Positions 29,149 to 38,743 of a stretch of 64,000 nt of DNA are shown here, piece after piece. Every line of letters begins with the position of its first letter. Positions within the stretch are counted from its first letter, which is position 1. This stretch comes from an uncultured Paracoccaceae bacterium (lineage in GTDB: Bacteria > Pseudomonadota > Alphaproteobacteria > Rhodobacterales > Rhodobacteraceae), in assembly GCA_905182165.1 (NCBI GenBank), contig CAJJAK010000004.1:248001-312000 (forward strand). The letters are read 5' to 3'. Made by a program: the position numbers and the translations under genes. Under the pieces are notes generated by a model, which saw nothing but the letters and a program-made list of their open reading frames with translations, searched no databases and was not told where the DNA came from.

Positions 29149-30375
29149 ATGTTATCACCCAAGAAAGTTGTTTTAGCCTATTCGGGCGGCCTTGATACTT
29201 CAATTATTCTTAAGTGGCTAGAACTGGAATATGGGTGTGAGGTTATCACATTTACAGCAGATCTTGGTCAGGGAGAGGAGTTAGAACCGGCACGTGAAAA
29301 AGCTATCTTACTTGGTATAAAACCTGAAAACATTTTTATAGAAGATTTGCGTGAGGAATTTGTACGAGATTTTGTATTTCCAATGTTTAGGGCAAACGCT
29401 GTTTATGAAGGTGTTTATTTATTGGGTACTTCAATAGCAAGACCGCTAATATCTAAAAGATTAGTAGAAATAGCAAAAGAAAAAAATGCTGATGCTATAA
29501 GTCATGGAGCAACCGGCAAGGGCAATGATCAAGTTAGATTTGAGTTGAGTGCTTATTCTTTGAATCCAGATATAAAAGTTATTGCGCCATGGCGTGAATG
29601 GGATTTGACTAGTAGAACAAAATTATTAGCGTTTGCAGAAAAACATCAAATACCAATTTCTAAGGATAAACGTGGTGAGGCACCCTTCAGTGTAGATGCA
29701 AATTTATTGCATACTTCCTCAGAGGGGAAAGTTCTTGAAAACCCAGCTGAAGAGGCGCCAGATTATGTTTACCAACGGACTGTTGATCCAGTAAACGCAC
29801 CGGATGAACCGGAATATATTGAGATTGGCTTTGAAAAAGGTGATGCAGTTTCTTTTAATTCTGAGAAGTGCTCCCCAGCTGCTCTTTTGGAAAAATTAAA
29901 CGTTGTAGGTTGCAAACATGGTGTTGGAAGGTTGGATTTAGTTGAAGGTAGATTTGTTGGGATGAAGTCACGTGGTATTTACGAAACCCCTGGTGGAACA
30001 ATTTTGCTTGAAGCACATAAAGGGATAGAAAGTATTACGCTTGATAGTGGCGCTGCGCATCTCAAAGACGAATTGATGCCAAAGTACGCAGAATTGATTT
30101 ATAATGGTTTTTGGTACAGTCCAGAACGAGAAATGTTGCAGGCGTTGATTGATAAAAGCCAAGAATATGTGAATGGAATGGTTAGGTTGAAGTTATATAA
30201 GGGATCAGTATGGACTGTTGGGCGTTGGTCTGAAGATAGCTTGTATTCGGAGCAGCATGTGACTTTTGAAGATGATCAAGGTGCATATGATCAAAAAGAT
30301 GCAGCTGGTTTTATAAAAATAAATGCTCTGCGTTTGCGTCTTTTAGGTATGAGAGCAAGACGAAATATTAATTAG
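29149..30375 (+). CDS. argG: Argininosuccinate synthase
   Basis: This intact enzyme of 408 residues joins citrulline and aspartate with ATP in arginine synthesis. The PP-loop [19 protein letters not shown] is near the N-terminus, followed by [15 protein letters not shown] and [15 protein letters not shown], and the C-terminal [13 protein letters not shown]. An in-frame ATG at 29140 exists, but AAGGA at 29136-29140 is spaced correctly for ATG 29149. It is probably monocistronic. Confidence 0.97.
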   Translation: MLSPKKVVLAYSGGLDTSIILKWLELEYGCEVITFTADLGQGEELEPAREKAILLGIKPENIFIEDLREEFVRDFVFPMFRANAVYEGVYLLGTSIARPLISKRLVEIAKEKNADAISHGATGKGNDQVRFELSAYSLNPDIKVIAPWREWDLTSRTKLLAFAEKHQIPISKDKRGEAPFSVDANLLHTSSEGKVLENPAEEAPDYVYQRTVDPVNAPDEPEYIEIGFEKGDAVSFNSEKCSPAALLEKLNVVGCKHGVGRLDLVEGRFVGMKSRGIYETPGGTILLEAHKGIESITLDSGAAHLKDELMPKYAELIYNGFWYSPEREMLQALIDKSQEYVNGMVRLKLYKGSVWTVGRWSEDSLYSEQHVTFEDDQGAYDQKDAAGFIKINALRLRLLGMRARRNIN

Positions 30376-30449
30376 ATATTTAATAGTTGTATCATTTTTT
30401 AATAATCTTTTAAGATAATAGTTATTAACTATCTGCTGAGGGGTTATTC

Positions 30450-31415
30450 ATGCCAAAAAAAATTCATTATAATCCGAATTTAGAACAAATGAAGCTTTGG
30501 CCTAAAATCTCTGGGAATAAAATCAATGGCTTGGATGAGCTTGCTTTTCGAAGGCCAGACTATGTTTATTGGCGGGACCCTAAAGAGATAGTATATGGAG
30601 CTTTACAGGAATGGTTTTATAAGCAAAACACAGATCCAAAATTACAAGAAGGTCGAAACGAGAGGATTATAGAAGAAGCTATCAAAATCCCAGAAATTTC
30701 TGAAACGGTAACTTTGAAATCGGATGAAGAATGGTCGCAGTCAATAAAATTGAAAGCAACTGAGTTGGGTGCTGATGCCGTTGGCATTACTACATTAGAG
30801 ATTGATAGAACATATGAGGGCGTGTCAATTCCTTATGATACAATAATTGTCCTTGGTTTAGCGATGGATTATAATGAAATGTTGATGGCTCCTGAGGTTT
30901 CTGCTGGGGCGCATGTTGTTAAAGAATACACTCGTGGTATGAAAGCATCAAAAAGATTGGCTAGCTGGCTACGGTTAAATGGACATGATGCGCAACCAGA
31001 GCATGGACCGTTTGCTGGAAACTTACCCTTAGTTCCCGCGGCGATTGCAGCTGGATTAGGAGAACTGGGAAAGCATGGTTCGGTTATTAATGAAAAAATG
31101 GGTTCTTGTTTTCGACTTGCTGCAGTAATGACTAATATGAAACTAAAACATGATGAGCCAAATAATTTTGGTGTTGATGATTTTTGTCTTAATTGCCAGA
31201 TTTGTTCAAAATTTTGTCCTCCTGATGCAATTTTGCATGAAAAAAAGACTGTGAGGGGTGAGAAGAAATGGTATGTAGATTTTGATAAATGTTTGCCGTT
31301 TTTTAATGAAACTGCCGGTTGTGGAATCTGCATTACAGTTTGTCCATTTTCAAGACCAGAGGTTAGACCTAATTTAATAGCTAAGTTAAGCCGCAGCACT
31401 CGACGTCTTGATTAA
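30450..31415 (+). CDS. 4Fe-4S protein resembling the reductive-dehalogenase / epoxyqueuosine-reductase superfamily
   Basis: This intact 321-residue protein carries two ferredoxin-type clusters near the C-terminus: CLNCQICSKFCPPDA, and a second set with a distant Cys in DKCLPF plus GCGICITVCPF. The preceding segment (KATELGADAVGITTLE, PLVPAAIAAGLGELGKHG) resembles the corrinoid-binding part of reductive dehalogenases and QueG. There is no twin-arginine signal and no membrane anchor gene beside it, so it is probably cytoplasmic. It is shorter than a full RdhA. Substrate is unknown. The next gene, on the same strand, is a FAS1-type hydratase. Confidence 0.72.
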   Translation: MPKKIHYNPNLEQMKLWPKISGNKINGLDELAFRRPDYVYWRDPKEIVYGALQEWFYKQNTDPKLQEGRNERIIEEAIKIPEISETVTLKSDEEWSQSIKLKATELGADAVGITTLEIDRTYEGVSIPYDTIIVLGLAMDYNEMLMAPEVSAGAHVVKEYTRGMKASKRLASWLRLNGHDAQPEHGPFAGNLPLVPAAIAAGLGELGKHGSVINEKMGSCFRLAAVMTNMKLKHDEPNNFGVDDFCLNCQICSKFCPPDAILHEKKTVRGEKKWYVDFDKCLPFFNETAGCGICITVCPFSRPEVRPNLIAKLSRSTRRLD

Positions 31416-31468
31416 ATTTGATTGGTCTAACAGTTGTATATGTTCAAAATATTTGGTTGTCTTGAATT

Positions 31469-32284
31469 ATGAATAGTGAAATGAGTCGATCAATAACTTA
31501 CCATGATATTATGGACCCTAATAGGGCAAAAGCTTTACATGCAACACTCTCTTTATCGACTCCATCGCCCGAAATTGGTTGCATATTAAGACCCTTTTGG
31601 CATCAGATATATTTTTGGGATGCGCAACCACCAGAAAAATTAGGTAGAGATGGGCATCCAAAGCTGGGAGATTTCATACCGGATTTAGGATTACCACGGA
31701 GAATGTGGGCGGGAGGTGAAGTTCAGTTTTTGAATGAAGTAATTTTGGGGGTTCATGCAAAAAAAATCTCTACAATAGAAAGTGTTGAAAGAAAATTGGG
31801 CAGGACTGGACCTCTCGCTTTTGTCACAGAGAAAATTGATATTATACAAAAAAACAAACTCTGTATTAGGGAATATAAAAAATTAGTCTATCAGCAAGAA
31901 TTCAAGAAAGATGCTAAGAAAAAAAACGACCCTATTACTAAAAGAATCTCAGATGAAGAAAAAAAGATTTCGTTTAATACAACCCATTTGCATAGATATT
32001 CTAGCTTAACATTTAATGGTCATCGGATTCATTATGATAGAATTTATAGTCAAGATATTGAAGGCTATCCGGGATTGGTTGTGCATGGCCCATTATTAGC
32101 ACAATGCTTAATTGATTTTGCGGAAGATGCTTTAGGATCAATTAAACAATTTAATTTTCGAAGTGAAAGCCCACTTTTTGATTTTGAAGAAGCTATTTTA
32201 TGTCGAAAGAATACTGAAAGTGGTATTGAATTATGGGTAAAAAATTCAGACAATAAACTGTGCATGTCAGCAATAGCTACATAA
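31469..32284 (+). CDS. FAS1-type (MaoC-like) acyl-CoA hydratase/dehydratase
   Basis: This 271-residue hot-dog-fold protein has RRMWAGGEVQFLNEV in the N-terminal half and, in the C-terminal half, HRIHYDRIYSQDIEGYPGLV followed by VHGPLLA, the catalytic pattern of the mesaconyl/itaconyl-CoA-hydratase and HTD2-like group. Such enzymes add or remove water from CoA or ACP thioesters. The exact substrate cannot be read from sequence. The start is ATG 31469, with another in-frame ATG at 31481. Its stop overlaps the converging FAD oxidoreductase by a few bases. Confidence 0.8.
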   Translation: MNSEMSRSITYHDIMDPNRAKALHATLSLSTPSPEIGCILRPFWHQIYFWDAQPPEKLGRDGHPKLGDFIPDLGLPRRMWAGGEVQFLNEVILGVHAKKISTIESVERKLGRTGPLAFVTEKIDIIQKNKLCIREYKKLVYQQEFKKDAKKKNDPITKRISDEEKKISFNTTHLHRYSSLTFNGHRIHYDRIYSQDIEGYPGLVVHGPLLAQCLIDFAEDALGSIKQFNFRSESPLFDFEEAILCRKNTESGIELWVKNSDNKLCMSAIAT

Positions 32285-33317
32285 CAGAAATTAGGTGACT
32301 TGGTGTAAACTTTTTTGGAATATTGTTTACATTATCTAATATGAAATCAGTTGTAACTTTAGCAATTTTTGGCGCCAAACCTATACCAATTTTAAAGCCG
32401 CCATTTGCATTGCAGGTGGCGGCTTAGTAGGGTGTGGACCAATTAATGGTGACCTACCTTTTGCCCTTGGTCTGATACCAGACCAAACTTCTATCACCTT
32501 AGCATTTGTAAGTGCAGGACAGATTTGTTTTACCTTTTTTATAATATTTTCTAATTTTTCGTCTGTACCCTCATGGCTCCAACTAATTTCAGAGGTTGAG
32601 CCAACAGCAACTCTATTGTTTTTTTGAGGGATTATATGAATCCCATCAGCAAAGAGTTGTGGATAATTTTCTCGATTTAATTGCAGTAAAGCGGCTTGCC
32701 CTTTAACACCATCACCAACGGGTTTTCCAAGTTCACCTGATAATTTTTGAAGACCATGATATCCAGTTGCCCAAATTTCTATACCGTTATAGTTTCTTTC
32801 ATGCCTCCCATTTATAATTATTTGCGCTCCCATTGCTTTAACTGCTGATGACAAAGCTTCACATGCCTTCCTTGGGTTGATTTGCGCAGATAATGTGTCA
32901 AACGAATATAAGCCAGTAGGACTTGGGATATTCCAAGTCTTATCTAGTTGGTCTAGTGTTTCCCAACTCGCAAATCCTTTCCACAATTTTTTAGCATTTT
33001 TAGTTCGCTCTTTTGATAATTCTATTGCACGATTATCTGGTAATGGAGTAATTCGACCATATTGTGAATATTCAGAATCTTGACCACCAACAGACTTAAC
33101 TTCCTTCCAAAAATTATTCTGCATTATTAATGATTCAAATTGGAATTCTTTTTTTTCGTTCCAATTATCGGGTGTGTGTGGTGCAATTTTTAAAATCATG
33201 ATCTATATTTTTTCCAATTTCAATAATCTTTACTTTTTCACCACGTTTTAAAATTTCAAAAGCAATAGATAATCCGAAGATCCCTGCTCCATAAATAATA
33301 ATTTCAGGCGTTGCCAT
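32277..33317 (-). CDS. FAD-dependent oxidoreductase, MnmC oxidase-like (frame-broken)
   Basis: A DAO-family flavoprotein. From ATG 33317 the Rossmann motif YGAGIFGLSIAFEILKRG is clear. A break near 33200 leads to APHTPDNWNEKKEFQFESL, then NPRKACEALSSAVKAMGA and SGIRPRAKGRSPLIGP. A second break near 32405 leads to the ending GIGLAPKIAKV, with a TAG at 32277-32279. In enterobacterial MnmC this FAD domain is fused to a methyltransferase; here the methyltransferase (mnmD) is the divergent neighbour, which supports a role in the wobble-uridine pathway of tRNA. A generic amine oxidase is the alternative. Confidence 0.75.
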
Positions 33318-33366
33318 TTTACTTTCTGTCTTTCATTAATAAATAGATTTCCTTTTAGGTAATGTA

Positions 33367-34047
33367 ATGAAAAAAATCCAGTATAAAGCAGCATCAATTA
33401 TTTGGAAAAGTGATGTGATACCTTTTTCCAATCAATTTCAGGATCCATATTTCTCTGTTGATGGTGGTTTGGCGGAATCTCAATATGTATTTATTAAAGG
33501 TAATGATTTGTATGATAGATTGATTGATGGTTTTAAAATTGCAGAATTAGTTGAAAGTCAACGCAAGTTTCCTGACGCTAAATTTTTTATCGGCTCAGGG
33601 AAGTTAGAGGAATTACTTCACAAGCTTTGAGGCGTTTCCCATAAAACCCGCTGACATGCGCCGAGCTTTAAAGAATTTCCCAGATTTAATCAATTTATCA
33701 AATTATCTATGTGATATCTTGGAAAGAGGAGCCACTCATTTTGAAATCAAAAATATAAATGTGCAATTGATTTACGGAGATGCAAGGGAGACTATTATAA
33801 CTTGGGACGATATAGTTGATGCATGGTTTTTAGATGGTTTTGCGCCCATTAAAAATCCAGAGTTATGGGGATATGAATTATTAACATCTGTTGCTAATAA
33901 AACGATTTTTGGTGGAACTTTTTCTACATATACAGCAGCGGGTGCAGTCAGGAGAAACCTTAAGAAAATAGTTTTGATGTTGTTAAGGTTAAAGGTTTTG
34001 GAAATAAAAGACACATGCTTTTAGGAAAAAAAATTGGCCAAGAATAA
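33367..34047 (+). pseudogene. mnmD: tRNA 5-methylaminomethyl-2-thiouridine methyltransferase MnmD, SAM site replaced
   Basis: MnmD methylates the aminomethyl group at tRNA position 34 using S-adenosylmethionine. The N-terminus has DPYFSVDGGLAESQYVFI, and the second half has FEAFPIKPADMRRALKNFP, WFLDGFAPIKNPELWG and TFSTYTAAGAVRRNL. The glycine-rich SAM loop that should follow KIAEL (GFGTGLN in relatives) is absent; about 64 bases there encode a piece of HflX. A further break near 33970 leads to GNKRHMLLGKKIGQE and TAA at 34045-34047. It is divergent from the FAD oxidoreductase. Confidence 0.82.
33549..33612 (+). other. HflX-like fragment inside mnmD
   Basis: The translated piece ESQRKFPDAKFFIGSGKLEE matches the N-terminal segment of GTPase HflX, where ELVES, PDAKFFIGSGK and EEL are conserved. 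It sits in place of the SAM-binding loop of mnmD and has about the same length. At the left edge the codons for AEL fit both genes. It is not a gene in its own right. Confidence 0.68.
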
Positions 34048-34901
34048 GAATGTTAAATTGGGCGTATGCATGATGATCTTTGCGACATTTATTTTTGCCC
34101 TGCAGGACGGCCTTTCTAGGCATTTAGTAAGTACATACAATGTTTATATGATTGTTATGATACGTTATTGGTTTTTATTTATTTTTGTTATTGCTTTAGC
34201 TTTAAGGTCGAAAAATGGAATAGTAGCAAGAGCCAGAACAAGCTTTTTACTAATTCAAATAATTAGAGGTTTTTTGCTGGCATTTGAGATAGTAGTTGCT
34301 GTTCAAGCATTCGTATATATAGGTTTAATAAATACTTCTTCTATCTTTTCATGTTATCCATTGATAGCAACTCTATTGTCTATACCAATTTTAAAAGAAG
34401 TTATTGGATGGCGAAGGTTTGCGGCAATATTCCTTGGATTTATTGGAGTTTTATTAATACTATGGCCAGGCAGTAATATTTTTTCTATTTATATGGTTTT
34501 ACCAATTGTTTCTGCTATAGCATTTGCTATTTATGGCATCCTAACGAGATATGTTTCTCAAGAAGATAGTCCAGAGACAAGCTTCTTTTGGACAGGTGTT
34601 GTCGGTGCTTTTCCTAATAATCATAGGGGTCTGGTTTTGGGAAAAACCTGATATAAATGATTTAAGTTGGATATTACTCTTGTGTATTTTTTCAACCTTA
34701 GGGCATTATTCTTTAATAAAATCATATGATTTTGCCGCTGTTTCGATCGTACAGCCATTTGCATATTTTCATCTTATTTTTGTATCAATTGTGGGGGTTT
34801 ATATATTTGGGGAATCATTAACTTCAAATATTGTTATAGGATCAATAATCGTAATTATAGCTGGTATTTTCACATTAAAAAGGCAACAAGTTAATGATTA
34901 A
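34034..34901 (+). CDS. EamA/DMT-family transporter (one frameshift)
   Basis: This drug/metabolite transporter of about 288 residues has ten hydrophobic segments and the two EamA repeats. The first repeat includes FALQDGLSRHLV and MIRYWFLFIFVIALAL; the second ends GSIIVIIAGIFTLKRQQ. A small indel near 34612 breaks the frame at FWTGVVGAF/LIIIGVWFWEKP. The proposed start is TTG 34034, inside the last codons of mnmD. The substrate is unknown. Confidence 0.83.
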
Positions 34902-34917
34902 TTCAATCAATTTATCT

Positions 34918-35747
34918 CTATCTGAGTTTGGTTCGTAAGCCTATAATATTTGAAACTGTAAGAACTAGTAGTACGATGATGCCGCCGATAATGGCGGTTG
35001 GCCCCGGGTTTTCTCCTAATACATACCATACTAAAATTGGTGCAAAGATGCTTTCCAAGACAAGAAACAAACCAACTTCTGCTGAAGTTATATATCTTGG
35101 TCCAATAGCCATAAGGCAGGTGGCGAGTGGCAGTAGTGCTCCACCTAAAATTAACATTTTTGGCCAATCTGCTGGTTCTAAAGTATATGAAGCCACAAAG
35201 GGCGTGACAGCGATCGCTGCTACCAAATAAGAAAGTGCCTAGCTGGGAAAACAATTGCATTGAAGACTGGGAAGAAAAAGTAAATGCAGTAGCTAATGAT
35301 ATTGCCACACCTAACGCTGCTAAATTTCCCAAAATTGCACCAAAGCTAATGCTGGAACCAAGAGCTATTATTCCTATACCAGTTAATGTAAAAAAAACAG
35401 TTACTATCATTCTAATAGTAAAAGGCTCTTTTAAAAAAATACGACTGATTATTAATACCTAATACTCTTGCACCTGCACCGCCTGATACAACATCACTAT
35501 CATATCCTACAATGCCGCCTGTTACATATGCACCAGCAAATAATAATGCTGGTCACGAAAAGCTCATCATAGATTTTGGGCCTCTTGTAATTATTAGGAA
35601 GGCAGTTATTGCAATTCCAGATAATGCTGCTCGCCAGAATGCAACAGTCATAGTTGCTTCATCTACTAATCTGATAATTAAACTATCTGGAATTAGCGCT
35701 AGAACCCCTATTCCCGTTATTAAAAGGCCTTTTGTTTGATTATTCAT
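34918..35747 (-). pseudogene. EamA/DMT-family transporter, partly replaced and frame-broken
   Basis: The N-terminus (GLLITGIGVLALIPDSLIIRL, then VAFWRAALSGIAI) and the C-terminal repeat (LVLESIFAPILVWYVLGENP, GGIIVLLVLTVSNIIGLR) are those of an EamA transporter. Between about 35465 and 35553 the sequence reads GGIVGYDSDVVSGGAGARV, which is not hydrophobic and is foreign to the family. Frame breaks lie near 35553, 35430 and 35235. It converges with the other EamA gene; the two are not close copies. Confidence 0.75.
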
Positions 35748-35748
35748 T

Positions 35749-36264
35749 TTAAGGATTAACTTCCCATGGGATAATATTTTGGGCGTAAGGTATGTACAGG
35801 GGATGTTTAGGGTGCCCGTTTTTAGTTAACCCAAGATGATATAATTGAGAGTTATTGTTTAATAATAATTTTTTGACCTCTGCCTCTCTATTAATGTGTG
35901 TACCGTGAATCCCCCATGCGCAGATAATAACATCCGACGATAGAACAGAATCCAATATATGATAATTATTATCTTTACCAACTGGCTTGCATTTTTTCAT
36001 TAAGTTATATGGACTAGTTTCTCTCCAAGCGAAAATGTTGCATATACAAAAACTGCCAAAATTTAATTTTCTAGCACGTCTTTCACATCTCTCAACGGTA
36101 GGATCATTTTTAGTTTCATCAGCCGTTGAAGGATTCAACATAATAAACAAAGCTTTTCTTTTCTTTTGTTCCCAAACCCTAGTCAAAGTATATCGATAGT
36201 TTTCACATTTTGAATATACTGCCTCACTTTTAATGTTGCCCTGATTGTGTACTTTAATAATCAT
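35749..36264 (-). CDS. DUF1643 family protein
   Basis: This intact protein of about 171 residues has the DUF1643 pattern: LFIMLNPSTADETKNDPTVE, CERRARKLNFGSFCICNIFA, and the C-terminal LGLTKNGHPKHPLYIP. No biochemical function is established. The proposed start, ATG 36264, lies about 10 bases inside the end of truB, so it may be co-transcribed with rbfA-truB. An upstream in-frame start at 36294 is less likely. Confidence 0.85.
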   Translation of the reverse strand: MIIKVHNQGNIKSEAVYSKCENYRYTLTRVWEQKKRKALFIMLNPSTADETKNDPTVERCERRARKLNFGSFCICNIFAWRETSPYNLMKKCKPVGKDNNYHILDSVLSSDVIICAWGIHGTHINREAEVKKLLLNNNSQLYHLGLTKNGHPKHPLYIPYAQNIIPWEVNP

Positions 36265-37171
36265 TTTGTGAAAACACTCTTGATGGATAAACATTACCCG
36301 CTTTGTAGGTTACCATCGCGATGGCTCTACTATCTGATGATACCCAAGCTAGTGTATCGTCAGCCAGTTCACAATTTGGTATTTTTAAAGGCTGGCCTTG
36401 TCTTAATTGTATTGCACCTTCTAAATTGGTGGTTAGTTCTGTTAACCCTGTTAATCCCAATTCTAATGGTAGTAGTAGGCGGTCTAAGCTTAGATCTTTT
36501 CCAGTCGACTTAAATAAATCATATGCATTAGCTTCACTGATGTTGAATGGTCCAGAAATGGTTCTCCTTAGAGATTGAACGTGAGCAAGACAGCCAAGCT
36601 CTATTCCTAAATCTCTGGCTATAGATCTAACATACCCTCCTTTGCCACATTCCATTCGAAGTGAAATTGAATTTTCATTATGAATTTTGATTATGTTTAA
36701 GGAGTTGACTAGTAATGGCCTAGATTTTAATTCTAGCAGCTCGCCTTTACGTGCTTTTGCATAAGCACGCTCTCCATTAATTTTTACAGCTGAGAATTGT
36801 GGTGGTACTTGCTTAATATGTCCACGGAATTTTGTAAGTGCCTGCATAATGTCTTCTTTAGATGGTCTGAAAGTGGAGGTTTCAATAATTTCTCCTTCCA
36901 TATCATCTGTGTTTGTTTGACTACCCAAATTAATAATGAAGTCATATGATTTCAATGATTCAGTTATAATGGGAATTGTTTTGGTTGCTTCGCCTAATGC
37001 AATCGCTAATAAACCTGTAGCTGCTGGATCTAGCGTGCCTGAATGTCCAGCTTTTTTAGCATCAAAACACCATTTTATTTTATTAACAACAGCAGTTGAT
37101 GACAATCCTTCGGGTTTATCTACTAAAAGCCAGCCATCTATATTACGGCCTTTTTTTTTACGGTTAATCAT
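36254..37171 (-). CDS. truB: tRNA pseudouridine-55 synthase
   Basis: This intact 305-residue TruB makes pseudouridine 55 in the T-loop of tRNA. DGWLLVDKPEGLSST opens the catalytic domain, the nucleophile is Asp48 in GHSGTLDPAATGLL, and YVRSIARDLG and DPF-type C-terminal elements follow. It lies 20 bases downstream of rbfA, the usual infB-rbfA-truB order, although infB is not here. Confidence 0.95.
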   Translation of the reverse strand: MINRKKKGRNIDGWLLVDKPEGLSSTAVVNKIKWCFDAKKAGHSGTLDPAATGLLAIALGEATKTIPIITESLKSYDFIINLGSQTNTDDMEGEIIETSTFRPSKEDIMQALTKFRGHIKQVPPQFSAVKINGERAYAKARKGELLELKSRPLLVNSLNIIKIHNENSISLRMECGKGGYVRSIARDLGIELGCLAHVQSLRRTISGPFNISEANAYDLFKSTGKDLSLDRLLLPLELGLTGLTELTTNLEGAIQLRQGQPLKIPNCELADDTLAWVSSDSRAIAMVTYKAGNVYPSRVFSQNDY

Positions 37172-37191
37172 TTAATGTGATTTCTTCTTTA

Positions 37192-37551
37192 TCAAAAAAT
37201 GGTGCGCATTGCGTCCATATTGTCAAAAGTAGCATCTAACAAAAATTTTAATTCAGGAGAGAATTTTAATTTGACATTTTTTGTAACTATTTTCCTAATT
37301 TCAACTTTATTATTATTTAATGCCTCAACAACTTCTTTAGATTTATTTCCCCCTAGTGGTGAAACAAAAACATGGGCAATTTTTAAATCTGCAGACATAC
37401 TGACTTCGCCAACAGTTATGGAAACTCCTGAGAGTATTTCATCATAAATTTGGTTCCGTGAAAATACTTCTGCAAGTGTTCGGCGCACTAACTCGCCCAC
37501 CCTTAATTGGCGTTGACTGGGTCCAAGACTTTGCCCAAACTGGTTTGACAT
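37192..37551 (-). CDS. rbfA: 30S ribosome-binding factor A
   Basis: This intact 119-residue RbfA, a KH-type factor for late 30S assembly and cold adaptation, has PSQRQLRVGELVRRTLAEV at the N-terminus, SADLKIAHVFVSPLGG in the middle and ELKFLLDATFDNMDAM at the end. It heads the rbfA-truB unit and is divergent from dapB with a gap of about 114 bases. Confidence 0.95.
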   Translation of the reverse strand: MSNQFGQSLGPSQRQLRVGELVRRTLAEVFSRNQIYDEILSGVSITVGEVSMSADLKIAHVFVSPLGGNKSKEVVEALNNNKVEIRKIVTKNVKLKFSPELKFLLDATFDNMDAMRTIF

Positions 37552-37665
37552 TGCAATCTCCTTTTAAGATGTTTTCATTATTGCAGATCCATTGTGGGCG
37601 CAACAGACCCTTTGCGTTAAGTGAATAGATTGTTTAATAAGTAAGAAATACTCAAGGAGGTTGGT

Positions 37666-38466
37666 ATGTCAGAAACATTAAGTATTGCCATTACTGGGGC
37701 TTCTGGACGAATGGGGCAAATGCTGATTAAAAATATACTTAAGGATAGAAGATTTGAAATTTGTGGTGTTAGCGGTAATACTTAAAAGCATAATCTGATA
37801 TTGGAGAAATGATAGCTGAATTAATCTCAGACTAACCGTTTCAGCCGATCCATTGGAAGTTTTTGCTAAAGCTAGAGCAGTCATCGATTTCACCTCACCT
37901 TCTGCAAGTATTACACACGCTAACTTGGCGGCTCAAGCCAGATGTGTGCACGTTATTGGTACAACTGGATTTTCCAAAGAACAGATTGAAAAGTTAACTG
38001 TGCCCGGTAAATACCCATATTAAAAGCTGGAAATATGAGCTTAGGTGTTAATCTTTTAGTGCAATTAACTAAAAAGGTATCAAAAGCTTTAGATGAAGAT
38101 TTTGATATTGAAGTAATAGAATCGCACCATCGCATGAAGGTAGATGCCCCATCGGGAACGGCTTTGATGTTAGGAGAGGCTGCCGCTGATGGTCGAGGAA
38201 AAGAGTTATCCAAAATCTCTGATCGTGGGCGTGATGGTATAACTGGCCCAAGAAAACGAGGAGATATAGGGTTCACAGCAATCCGTGGTGGTGATGTGGT
38301 GGGTGAGCATGATGTTATTTTTGCTGCAGCTGGTGAAAGGGTCACCCTCCGTCATGTTGCAACAGATCGGAGTATATTTGTTCGTGGTGCTTTGAAGGCT
38401 GCTATTTGGGGCCAATCTCAAAAACCAGGGGAATATGATATGTTAGATGTATTAAATTTAAGTTAA
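37666..38466 (+). CDS. dapB: 4-hydroxy-tetrahydrodipicolinate reductase (frame-broken)
   Basis: DapB reduces the dihydrodipicolinate precursor in lysine and diaminopimelate synthesis. The start ATG 37666 has AAGGAGG upstream and gives [14 protein letters not shown], the NAD(P)-binding loop. Breaks near 37785, 37825 and 38012 shift between all three frames: [10 protein letters not shown], then [20 protein letters not shown] and [15 protein letters not shown], then [15 protein letters not shown]. The catalytic region has [15 protein letters not shown]. The total span is 267 codons, normal for the family, so the indels nearly cancel. Consensus error is likely. Confidence 0.9.
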
Positions 38467-38498
38467 TTTAATACATCTAGGTACAAACTTTAATTCGA

Positions 38499-38678
38499 TC
38501 AAAAATCAGAAACAATCCCTTTTTTCTCCCAATCGCCATAACGTGTTGGTTCAGGCCCGTTTCTACCTCCAAGTTCTTTTGGGAGTTCATTTTTTTTTGT
38601 TAATGCGCGACGCTCTTTGGCCTCTGTTAATGAGCGTTTAGCCGCTTCAGGAAGGTCTTTTTTAATTTTGTGTAACAT
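38499..38678 (-). CDS. DUF1674 / succinate dehydrogenase assembly factor 4 homologue
   Basis: This 59-residue protein has the C-terminal pattern [19 protein letters not shown] and ends SDF, diagnostic of the DUF1674/SdhAF4 family, which helps insert FAD-bearing SdhA into complex II in eukaryotes and is found across Alphaproteobacteria. The N-terminal half is a charged helix rich in Lys, Arg and Glu. It begins 66 bases from rsmB, divergently; the same small gene often precedes rsmB in Rhodobacterales. Confidence 0.87.
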   Translation of the reverse strand: MLHKIKKDLPEAAKRSLTEAKERRALTKKNELPKELGGRNGPEPTRYGDWEKKGIVSDF

Positions 38679-38743
38679 TTACCTAATTCCATCATATATA
38701 TACTTGATATAATTTTAAATAAAACAATTGCAAAGATTTTTAA

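Noticed and set aside
30418..30432. Palindrome ATAGTTA-T-TAACTAT before the 4Fe-4S protein gene
   Set aside because: It is short and AT-rich; with this base composition such symmetry is expected by chance, and nothing links it to a regulator.
35512..35739. Plus-strand open frame in the second EamA gene
   Set aside because: It is antisense to recognisable EamA sequence, with no start signal or homology.
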